17,217 nt of DNA, taken from CAWHOW01 sp050013795. Its GTDB lineage: Bacteria; Bacteroidota; Bacteroidia; Bacteroidales; CG2-30-32-10. The stretch covers positions 1 to 17,217 of the forward strand of contig JBEKEO010000064.1 in NCBI GenBank assembly GCA_050013795.1, read 5' to 3'. Both the position numbers and the translations under genes were made by a program. The notes under the pieces were generated by a model, which had not been told where the DNA came from, did not search any database, and was given only the letters and a program-made list of their open reading frames with translations. Shown here piece by piece: positions 1 through 5,893 of the stretch (the first letter of the stretch is position 1; every line of letters begins with the position of its first letter).

Positions 1-1317
1 ACCTTGGATGTTTGTGATTTCTATTACTGCACTCTGCGGGGCTACTATAGTTAAATTATCATTTGCAGGATTAGGATAAATTGAAATACTTTCCTGTTGT
101 TGTTCAACAAAATTATATACCCCTGTTATAGTATGAAAATAATAATAAGCACTATCACCCCAAATAAAGGTAGTTCCTGCGCTATCCCATCCTTTATATG
201 AATAACTTTCCTTGAAATTGCTTGGGTCATATGTATAAGCATCTATGTTTGAATTTACCCATGCTGTCCCATTCCAGGTCTGATATAAAGAACTTGTTAT
301 GTTATTGTTAACGTCATAAGTGTAAGTATTAATATCCGAATTAACCCATGCTGTGCTATTCCATTTTTGGTCTAACTGACTAATTCTGTTGTTATGTGCA
401 TCATAGGTAAAAGTGCTTTTCTGTGAATTATCCCATGATGAGGTAGAGGTGTACCATATTTGAGAAGAATCACAGATACGATTATGATGTATATCATAGG
501 TATAGTTGTCTATACTATAATTCCTCCAGTTTGAACCACCCCATGTTTGAAATAAATCAGTTAACCTTTCATTGCTCATACTATACGAATATGTATATAA
601 CTGATAATTATCCCATGAAACACCATTCCATGTTTGTAATAAATTACTTATCTCATTATTATTTGCATCATATGTATAAGTTGAAAGATATGAACTACCG
701 CTGTTCACCCATGAAGTACTGCTAGTGTCCCAGTTTTGACCTGATAATGTACTTATCCTATTATTATGTATGTCATAAGTAAATAATTCTCTATTATAAT
801 TAACCCATGAAGTACTGTTAGTGTCCCAGTTTTGCCATATATAACTAGTTAGATTATTTTGTCCATCATAGGTAGAAATTATTTTTTCATAATGTTTTAC
901 TGTTTCACTTGTCCGGTTATTGTTTGCATCATAAGTAAATGTGTAAAATTCAGTGGTCCACCAAACAGAGCCAGACCAGTTCATATCTGTTTCGTTTAAT
1001 TCGTTACCGTGTACATCATAAACAAAATTTGTTGTTTTATAACCAACGTTCCATACATCATTAGAAGTATCCAAAGACCAATAGTAAATACTATCATACA
1101 AACATATTAATGATTTTGGAGCATCACCAATGTGTTTAGTAATTGGATTGTTACATGCCGATTGTTTATTAAAATGCGATGACCTGCCTTTTGGATTGTT
1201 TCCGGTAAATATAGCTTCGTTGTGTGTGTCATTTGGTATAACACCTTGTTCGCTTTGAGCAAAAGCATTACTTAAGCAAATAATGGCGAGCAATAGTATT
1301 ATGTACAGTTTTTTCAT
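1..1317 (-). CDS. Secreted T9SS cargo with YD-like repeats (3' end cut by window edge)
   Basis: The ATG at 1317 opens a reading frame with no stop down to base 1, so 439 residues are visible and the C-terminus is missing. A signal peptide is clear: MKKLYIILLLAIICLSNAFA followed by QSEQG. From about residue 105 to 400 there are roughly ten imperfect repeats of 22-35 residues. Each starts like (F/T)YDxxNNxxS and continues with a Q-x-W-(N/D)-x-x-x-W-x-N core, somewhat like RHS/YD repeats. Residues about 412-439 (SIYPNPANDNLTIV and onward) begin a type A T9SS sorting domain, so the protein is probably exported and anchored or released at the cell surface by the T9SS. The upstream promoter at 1340-1370 supports this start. 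The function of the repeat domain is unknown; carbohydrate binding or an adhesin role is only a guess. Confidence 0.88.
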   Translation of the reverse strand, partial: MKKLYIILLLAIICLSNAFAQSEQGVIPNDTHNEAIFTGNNPKGRSSHFNKQSACNNPITKHIGDAPKSLICLYDSIYYWSLDTSNDVWNVGYKTTNFVYDVHGNELNETDMNWSGSVWWTTEFYTFTYDANNNRTSETVKHYEKIISTYDGQNNLTSYIWQNWDTNSTSWVNYNRELFTYDIHNNRISTLSGQNWDTSSTSWVNSGSSYLSTYTYDANNNEISNLLQTWNGVSWDNYQLYTYSYSMSNERLTDLFQTWGGSNWRNYSIDNYTYDIHHNRICDSSQIWYTSTSSWDNSQKSTFTYDAHNNRISQLDQKWNSTAWVNSDINTYTYDVNNNITSSLYQTWNGTAWVNSNIDAYTYDPSNFKESYSYKGWDSAGTTFIWGDSAYYYFHTITGVYNFVEQQQESISIYPNPANDNLTIVAPQSAVIEITNIQG

Positions 1318-1339
1318 AGCTTCAAAATTTAAACAACTC

Positions 1340-1370
1340 CAAAGATATTACATTATCTATTCTAAATCAA
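1340..1370 (-). promoter_or_regulatory. Bacteroidota-type promoter of the YD-repeat T9SS gene
   Basis: On the minus strand a TTG (-33 element, 1368-1370) is followed after 20 bases by TATCTTTG (1340-1347), a full match to the Bacteroidota -7 consensus TAnnTTTG. It lies 22 bases upstream of the ATG at 1317. The match is read from sequence; activity is inferred. Confidence 0.7.
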
Positions 1371-1480
1371 GCAATTTACCAAAAATATTTACTTAAGCTA
1401 TTTCCCCAACTCAAATTCTAGTAATGGCACTCCCCTAAGCACCATCGGCATATACTTTAGTGGTTTCGGCAGTTGAGGAT

Positions 1481-1753
1481 GCCGCATTTTCTATTGCGCA
1501 CGTCGCATTTCCTGTTGCGCACACCGCATATCGTGTTGCGTACGCCGCGTATCGTGTTGAGTACGCCGCGTATCGTGTTGAGTATGCCGCGTATCGTGTT
1601 GAGTACGCCGCATATCGTGTTGAGTACGCCGCATATCGTGTTGAGTATGCCGCATATCGTGTTGCGTACGCCGCGTATCGTGTTGAGTATGCCGTGTATC
1701 GTGTTAAGTACGCTGCGTATCGTGTTGAGTACGCCACATATCGTGTTGCGCAA
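1481..1753. repeat. Minisatellite: 13 tandem copies of a 21-bp unit
   Basis: Thirteen consecutive 21-bp units fill 273 bp. The core unit is GCCGCGTATCG followed by TGTTGAGTAC. The central units (4-9) are nearly identical; the two left-most and the last are diverged, as in an array that expands from the middle. A weakly recognisable extra half-unit lies at about 1460-1480. Because 21 is divisible by three and the unit lacks stops in several frames, long reading frames occur on both strands (1435-1845 and 1457-1753 on minus, 1460-1774 and 1473-1823 on plus). The plus frame from 1460 reads as heptads like AAYRVEY. I do not call any of them a gene: no promoter or ribosome binding site is seen, and a strong terminator (1780-1810) lies inside the longest ones. 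There are no unique spacers, so it is not a CRISPR array. Confidence 0.95.
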
Positions 1754-1778
1754 GCGGGAAAAGGAACCCTATAATCAA

Positions 1779-1810
1779 CAAAAAAACTCCCGCAAATGGT
1801 TTGCGGGAGT
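1779..1810 (-). terminator. Strong intrinsic terminator of the 1849-2652 gene
   Basis: A perfect 11-bp stem, ACTCCCGCAAA (1786-1796) and TTTGCGGGAGT (1800-1810), encloses a 3-base loop. On the minus strand it is followed at once by a run of seven T (complement of 1780-1786). It lies 38 bases past the stop of the minus-strand gene at 1849-2652. It separates that gene from the minisatellite and the next minus-strand gene. Confidence 0.88.
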
Positions 1811-1825
1811 GAGAAAATGGTAAAA

Positions 1826-1843
1826 GAATGCCTGAAGGCATTC
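1826..1843 (-). terminator. Small hairpin directly after the stop codon, ahead of the main terminator
   Basis: GAATGCC (1826-1832) and GGCATTC (1837-1843) form a perfect 7-bp stem with a 4-base loop. It is five bases from the stop codon at 1849-1851 and is followed on the minus strand by TTTTA. It is probably a weak first terminator or a stabilising hairpin in tandem with the strong one at 1779-1810. Confidence 0.5.
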
Positions 1844-1848
1844 AAAGC

Positions 1849-2652
1849 TTAATTAACAGTACCATTAAGAGGATCGCAGAAATTACCCACAACACCGGTA
1901 GTGCTTATATAACAGGCAATATACCAAACCGGCTGCCGTTTGTAGGTCATGCCAAAGTTGCTTACGCAGCGAAACCTTCCGCTGAACATTACATGCGAAT
2001 AAAGGTCGGGGTCGGTAGGTGCTGTAGCGCCTATAAAACGCTTCAGCCATATAAACTGTATTCCTGCCGGCAGGCTCTTACTCTTAGGTGATTCCGGGTT
2101 AACAGCATCAAGGGTATGCTGCAAACTCTTGGTTTCGTGGATACTTAAATTGGGCACGGGGTGTGCCGTACGCATTAAATCCATAACAGGAGTAATAGGG
2201 TTAGGTTCGGCTATGTACCATACCTTTTTATCCTGTGCGGTTAACGTGCCCGGGTTAACCTTTTCCAGTTCCTTTAAAATAATTCTTTCGGCACGGATTA
2301 ATTTTAATGCATTTTTCTTAATCGTTTTTTTCTGTAATGTAAGCGTCTCGTTGGTTGTGCCTTTGGCTTTTTCTGCTGTGTACGCTTCTTCCCAGCTATT
2401 GGCTGTGGTTGGCGAACCCAGCAAAGCCACCAGCGGGTTGTAAATAGTACCGGTATTAACACCGAGCCTTGTATAAGTAACTACAAGCGGTGAACTGCTT
2501 TGCGGATCGGGCACTGCCAGGTCCGCCATTAAAGCCTTGAATGCTGCATCAAATAATTCATCTTTTACAGGAAATGTAAGCGATTTTTCTGCTTTTTTTG
2601 CCAATGCCATCATGGCGAAGATTCTTAGAATCTTATTCGTTGTTGTTTTCAT
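1849..2652 (-). CDS. Uncharacterised protein: N-terminal helical part plus C-terminal beta-sandwich-like domain
   Basis: This 267-residue protein starts at the ATG at 2652. Residues 1-50 are rich in Ala, Lys and Leu, with no convincing signal peptide. Residues about 85-135 look helical and strongly charged (KKTIKKNALKLIRAERIILK region). The C-terminal half contains LQHTLDAV, SLPAGIQFIWLKR, APTDPDLYSH and PVWYIACYISTTGVVGNF. From memory, this order of motifs (L-x-HTL, KPAG-x-x-x-x-x-IW, P-x-DP, then a W/Y-Y-x-x-x-Y-x-(N/S)-x-x-G-x-x-G-x-(W/F) strand pair) resembles a widespread uncharacterised family found in Bacteroidota and Planctomycetes whose C-terminus looks fibronectin-like. I cannot name a function. 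The gene stands alone between its own candidate promoter (2694-2725) and tandem terminator hairpins. Confidence 0.82.
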   Translation of the reverse strand: MKTTTNKILRIFAMMALAKKAEKSLTFPVKDELFDAAFKALMADLAVPDPQSSSPLVVTYTRLGVNTGTIYNPLVALLGSPTTANSWEEAYTAEKAKGTTNETLTLQKKTIKKNALKLIRAERIILKELEKVNPGTLTAQDKKVWYIAEPNPITPVMDLMRTAHPVPNLSIHETKSLQHTLDAVNPESPKSKSLPAGIQFIWLKRFIGATAPTDPDLYSHVMFSGRFRCVSNFGMTYKRQPVWYIACYISTTGVVGNFCDPLNGTVN

Positions 2653-2693
2653 AGTTGTAAGTTTTAAATGTTAGTACTAGAAAATTGTCAACG

Positions 2694-2725
2694 TAAAGTT
2701 ACGAAACAGCATGGCCTTGTGTCAA
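2694..2725 (-). promoter_or_regulatory. Candidate promoter of the 1849-2652 gene
   Basis: On the minus strand TTGAC (2721-2725) is followed, 21 bases after the TTG-AC start triplet, by TAACTTTA (2694-2701), one base off TAnnTTTG. It lies about 42 bases upstream of the ATG at 2652. The non-consensus last base suggests a weaker or activated promoter. Confidence 0.42.
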
Positions 2726-2733
2726 GGATAAAC

Positions 2734-2766
2734 CAGTTATCGGTAGGATTTAATCAGTTAACGGTA
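2734..2766. promoter_or_regulatory. Two direct repeats with a 21-bp period, just upstream of the promoter
   Basis: CAGTTATCGGTA (2734-2745) and CAGTTAACGGTA (2755-2766) match at 11 of 12 positions and are exactly 21 bp apart, so they lie on the same helix face. They sit 9 bp upstream of the candidate -33 element of the 1849-2652 gene, where an activator would bind. The GTT core and the two-turn spacing recall direct-repeat sites of LytTR-type response regulators, but the match to that consensus is only partial. The regulator is not in this window. Confidence 0.45.
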
Positions 2767-2817
2767 AGGGTTTTAAACTTTCGGAAGATTTTAGGATAAA
2801 AATCATGAAAAGACAAC

Positions 2818-2847
2818 AAAAAAAGGGATGCAAATGCATCCCTTTTT
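2818..2847 (-). terminator. Intrinsic terminator of rpmH
   Basis: GGGATGCA (2825-2832) and TGCATCCC (2835-2842) pair perfectly around a 2-base centre, extended by A/T pairs. On the minus strand the stem is followed by a T run (complement of 2818-2824). It lies about 20 bases past the rpmH stop. Confidence 0.8.
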
Positions 2848-2867
2848 AAATATCATAGTGCAAGAAA

Positions 2868-3026
2868 TTATTTCTTATGAAGTTTTTCGTCGGAAACGGT
2901 TAATTTTTTCCTGCCTGCAGCCCTGCGTGAAGATAATACTTTACGGCCATTGGCTGTCGACATTCTTTCCCTGAAACCATGTTTGTTCCTTCTTTTCCTC
3001 TGTGATGGCTGAAATGTTCTTTTCAT
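2868..3026 (-). CDS. rpmH: Large ribosomal subunit protein bL34
   Basis: The 52-residue product is a highly basic structural protein of the 50S subunit. It carries the family hallmarks in order: MKRTFQPS at the start, RKRRNKHGFRERM in the middle, then TANGRKVL and GRKKLTVSDE. The start is placed at the ATG at 3026 because bL34 proteins begin with M(K)RTFQPS. A longer frame from a TTG at 3050 would begin inside the -7 element of the promoter at 3048-3078, so it can be discarded. In many bacteria rpmH precedes rnpA; here the gene is followed only by its terminator. Confidence 0.97.
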   Translation of the reverse strand: MKRTFQPSQRKRRNKHGFRERMSTANGRKVLSSRRAAGRKKLTVSDEKLHKK

Positions 3027-3047
3027 TGGAATAATATTTTGAGGGTG

Positions 3048-3078
3048 CAAAGATATTGTCTTTTTCCATTAAAACAAA
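3048..3078 (-). promoter_or_regulatory. Promoter of rpmH, consensus Bacteroidota type
   Basis: On the minus strand TTTG (3075-3078) gives the -33 TTG; 19 bases later comes a perfect -7 element TATCTTTG (3048-3055). The ATG at 3026 is 21 bases downstream, leaving a very short leader. This fits the strong constitutive expression expected of a ribosomal protein gene. Confidence 0.75.
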
Positions 3079-3130
3079 AATTATTTAAGAGGTTACTAGT
3101 TAAAAAGTTCAAATAAAAGCACTATTTGGT

Positions 3131-3138
3131 TATTTTTG
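3131..3138 (+). promoter_or_regulatory. Candidate -7 element of nupG
   Basis: TATTTTTG matches TAnnTTTG, 50 bases upstream of the nupG ATG. I do not see a good TTG at the expected distance upstream, so this is a weak call. Confidence 0.35.
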
Positions 3139-3188
3139 CCTTCTGGTTAGCATCAAAAAAAACTAATTAACTCAAAAAGGAGAATAAT

Positions 3189-4445
3189 ATGGGCCTCAAA
3201 TTTCGATTAACAATAATGAATTTCATGCAGTTCTTTGTATGGGGCGCGTGGCTTATCACCATCGGCACTTATTGCTTTAATGCCAAAGGCTGGACAGGCG
3301 CCCAGTTCGGGGCAATATTCTCCACTTTAGCCTTATCCTCTCTCTTTATGCCAGCTCTTACCGGCATCATAGCCGACAAATGGCTGAATGCAGAAAGGCT
3401 TTATGGAATATTGCACATATTATATGGCGCGGTGCTGTTTTATGTGCCTTATGTCAACGATCCCGATACCTTATTCTATATAATTTTTGCCGCCATGATC
3501 TTCTACATGCCCACTATATCATTGGCAAACACTATTTCGTATAATATCCTTAAAAGGAATAATTATGATGTTGTAAAAGTTTTCCCCCCTATCAGGGTTT
3601 GGGGAACCATAGGTTTCATTGTGGCTATGTGGATCACCAATTTATCAGGCAGCAAGGCCAATGCCACACAATTTGTTATTGCAGCCGTTGGAGCCATAGG
3701 ACTCGGTATTTATTCCTTCACCTTACCCAAATGTCCGCCTCAGCGGTCTATTTCAAAGGGAGCTTCCATTATAGAACTTCTCGGACTGAATGCTTTCAAG
3801 CTTTTCGGCAATCTTAAAATGGCACTCTTCTTTATTTTCGCGATGTTCCTGGGAGCGGCACTTCAGCTAACCAATATGTACGGCGACTCCTTCCTTGACG
3901 ATTTCAGGAAAATACCTGAATATGCCAGTTCTTTTGTAGTGAAATATTCAACCATCATCATGTCAATTTCACAGATCTCCGAAACAGTGTTTATTCTTAC
4001 CATTCCTTTCTTCCTCAGGCGTTTTGGAATAAAGAAAGTGATGTTATTCTCCATGATCGCATGGGTGTTGCGTTTTGGATTGTTTGCATACGGTGATCCT
4101 TCTACCTCATATTTCTGGATGATAATATTATCCTGCATAGTTTACGGGATGGCTTTTGATTTTTTCAATATCTCAGGCTCCTTATTCGTCGAAACCACTA
4201 CCGATTCAAATATACGCGCCAGTGCACAGGGAATGTTCATGATGATGACCAACGGGGTTGGTGCATTCCTAGGTAGTAAGATAAGCGGTTATGTTATCGA
4301 CCATTACTTTACTACTGAACAGGGAAAGAACTGGCACGGGATATGGCTCACTTTTTCAATTTACGCCTTGATAGTTGCTGTTTTGTTCACCATCTTTTTC
4401 CGTCATAAACATGATCCCAAAAGTGTGGCTAGCTTTCAGCATTGA
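3189..4445 (+). CDS. nupG: Nucleoside:proton symporter of the NupG/XapB MFS family
   Basis: The 418-residue product has the same length as E. coli NupG and about twelve hydrophobic segments, so it is an inner-membrane major facilitator protein that imports nucleosides with protons. Family motifs are visible in order: FMPALTGIIADKW (53-65), FPPIRVWGTIGF (132-143), ISQISETVFIL (250-260), RFGLFAYGDP (about 285-294), DFFNISGSLFVE (314-325) and RASAQGMFMMMTNG (333-346). The start is supported by AAGGAG (3177-3182) 6 bases upstream, one of the few clear Shine-Dalgarno sequences in the window. It diverges from rpmH and ends at a terminator shared with the convergent gene at 4502-5758. The precise substrate (nucleosides versus a related sugar) cannot be told from sequence alone. 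Confidence 0.93.
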   Translation: MGLKFRLTIMNFMQFFVWGAWLITIGTYCFNAKGWTGAQFGAIFSTLALSSLFMPALTGIIADKWLNAERLYGILHILYGAVLFYVPYVNDPDTLFYIIFAAMIFYMPTISLANTISYNILKRNNYDVVKVFPPIRVWGTIGFIVAMWITNLSGSKANATQFVIAAVGAIGLGIYSFTLPKCPPQRSISKGASIIELLGLNAFKLFGNLKMALFFIFAMFLGAALQLTNMYGDSFLDDFRKIPEYASSFVVKYSTIIMSISQISETVFILTIPFFLRRFGIKKVMLFSMIAWVLRFGLFAYGDPSTSYFWMIILSCIVYGMAFDFFNISGSLFVETTTDSNIRASAQGMFMMMTNGVGAFLGSKISGYVIDHYFTTEQGKNWHGIWLTFSIYALIVAVLFTIFFRHKHDPKSVASFQH

Positions 4446-4466
4446 TTTATCTTAGAAAAAACTATT

Positions 4467-4497
4467 AAAAAAGCCCTTAAGATTTAAAGGACTTTTT
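4467..4497. terminator. Bidirectional terminator between convergent genes
   Basis: AAAAAGCCCTT and AAGGACTTTTT form a stem with one mismatch around an AT-rich loop. It has A runs on one side and T runs on the other, so it can end both nupG (plus) and the gene at 4502-5758 (minus). The latter's stop codon is only 4 bases away. Confidence 0.7.
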
Positions 4498-4501
4498 GTT
4501 T

Positions 4502-5758
4502 TTAGGTCTTTTGCTTTTTCTTTTTAGCAGCGGGAAAGAGTACATTATTTAGTATCAGTCGGTAGCCTGGTGAGTTAGGATATAAACTCAGGTCGGTAGG
4601 CGGAGCACCCACAAAATGCTGGTAATCTTCAGGATCGTGACCGCCATAAAATGTCCATGTGCCTTTGCCGTATTCGCCATGTATGTATCTTGCTTCACCG
4701 GCAGCTTTAAATTCACCCATTATCAGCACATTCGACTTAATCTGGTCTTTATTAAAAGCTGTCGTCTGTCCCATGAATCCTTTAATCACCTGCACATGAT
4801 CCTGGCAAAGCATGGTAGGTACCTGATCCCATTTAGCAGAGAAATCAAAAAGAGTGAAAAAGTCATTTTGCTTGGCTACCTTACGCGTGCTTGTAACATC
4901 TATGGATGATATTTTGTATTCATACGGATTGGTAACCAGTTTGAAATTGGTAAAGGCAAAACAGTTATCATAATTTATCTTTTTCTGTGCATTCGGGTCC
5001 ATAGGATCGCCATCAAACTGCGTTTCGCATATATCCACACCATCGGCAGCCAGGGCAATATCGTAACTGTCACAGGCAGAACACATGGCAAACAAATATC
5101 CGCCGCCTGCAACAAAATCACGTATCTTTTTCACAACAGCAAGTTTAAGCTGTGAAACCTTGTTATAGCCCAGTTTTCGTGCAATAGCTTCGCTAAGCGC
5201 CACATCCTCCTTATACCAGGAAGCAAACTGATAGGCAGCCCAGAATTTCCCATATTGTCCTGTAAAATCTTCGTGATGCATATGCAGCCAGTCATACAGA
5301 GGAAGTTTATCAGAAAGCACTTCCTCATCGTAAACTACTGTATAAGGAATCTCTGCATATTTCAGCGCCAGCATCACCGCATCATCCCATGGTTCTTTGT
5401 TTGGAGGAGAATAAACGGCAATCTTAGGCGCTTTCTGAAGCTTAACCTCATCCATATTTACTTCGGGATCGGAAATTTCGGTAAGTATGGCACTAGCCTG
5501 TGCATCGGCAATCAATTCATAGGATACTCCCCTGATGACACATTCTTTTTCAATAATGTCAGCCCATTTTATCATGAAGCTGCCCCCTTTGTAATTCAGA
5601 AGCCAGCTTACTTCTATTTCATGCTGCAATGTAAAATAGGCAATCCCATATGCTTTCAGGTGATTCTTCTGCGAAACATCCATTGCAATAAGGATATAAT
5701 TAGCTCTTGCAGGTATGATGAGAGAAAAAATAAGAAGTATGAAAAAAAATCTTTTCAT
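4502..5758 (-). CDS. Secreted Bacteroidota protein usually labelled 'asparagine synthetase B'
   Basis: The 418-residue product begins with a signal peptide, MKRFFFILLIFSLIIPARA, then NYILIAMD. I recognise it as the conserved Bacteroidota protein that databases name asparagine synthetase B; even its end (NNVLFPAAKKKKQKT) is typical. No class II glutaminase N-terminal Cys and no synthetase PP-loop are visible, and an exported protein would lack ATP, so the label is doubtful. Residues about 111-185 (KIAVYSPP, YDWLHMHHEDFTGQYG) and 215-231 (FVAGGGYLFAMCSACDS) look more like a class I glutamine-amidotransferase-like or ThuA-like fold, with a possible Cys at the nucleophile turn. The start is set at the ATG at 5758: the alternative TTG at 5776 lies next to the -7 element, at the expected transcript start. 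Function unknown. Confidence 0.9.
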   Translation of the reverse strand: MKRFFFILLIFSLIIPARANYILIAMDVSQKNHLKAYGIAYFTLQHEIEVSWLLNYKGGSFMIKWADIIEKECVIRGVSYELIADAQASAILTEISDPEVNMDEVKLQKAPKIAVYSPPNKEPWDDAVMLALKYAEIPYTVVYDEEVLSDKLPLYDWLHMHHEDFTGQYGKFWAAYQFASWYKEDVALSEAIARKLGYNKVSQLKLAVVKKIRDFVAGGGYLFAMCSACDSYDIALAADGVDICETQFDGDPMDPNAQKKINYDNCFAFTNFKLVTNPYEYKISSIDVTSTRKVAKQNDFFTLFDFSAKWDQVPTMLCQDHVQVIKGFMGQTTAFNKDQIKSNVLIMGEFKAAGEARYIHGEYGKGTWTFYGGHDPEDYQHFVGAPPTDLSLYPNSPGYRLILNNVLFPAAKKKKQKT

Positions 5759-5779
5759 GAAAGTTTTAAAATTCAAGTA

Positions 5780-5808
5780 TAAAGGTAACGAAATTTTTCA
5801 CCTTTCAA
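5780..5808 (-). promoter_or_regulatory. Promoter of the asparagine synthetase B-like gene
   Basis: On the minus strand TTG (5806-5808), 18 bases, then TACCTTTA (5780-5787), one base off TAnnTTTG. It is 21 bases upstream of the ATG at 5758, the same spacing as for rpmH. Confidence 0.55.
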
Positions 5809-5893
5809 TATGCAAATCTCAGGAATTAACAAATTTTATAACTGCAAATAATTCCTCCGATGCTAGAGTTTTATATCAAAAACAAATAACAGA

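Noticed and set aside
1481..1753. CRISPR array
   Set aside because: The units are directly abutting with no unique spacers, and no cas genes are present.
1435..1845. Long open frames on both strands across the minisatellite
   Set aside because: They follow from a stop-free 21-bp unit; no promoter or ribosome binding site is seen, several frames are open at once, and a strong terminator lies inside the longest ones.
3027..3050. Longer rpmH from a TTG at 3050
   Set aside because: The TTG is part of the -7 element; bL34 starts MKRTFQPS, giving the ATG at 3026.
3863..4138. Minus-strand frame inside nupG and similar antisense frames in dnaB and the T9SS genes
   Set aside because: They are shadows of strongly supported genes, with no family motifs or promoters of their own.
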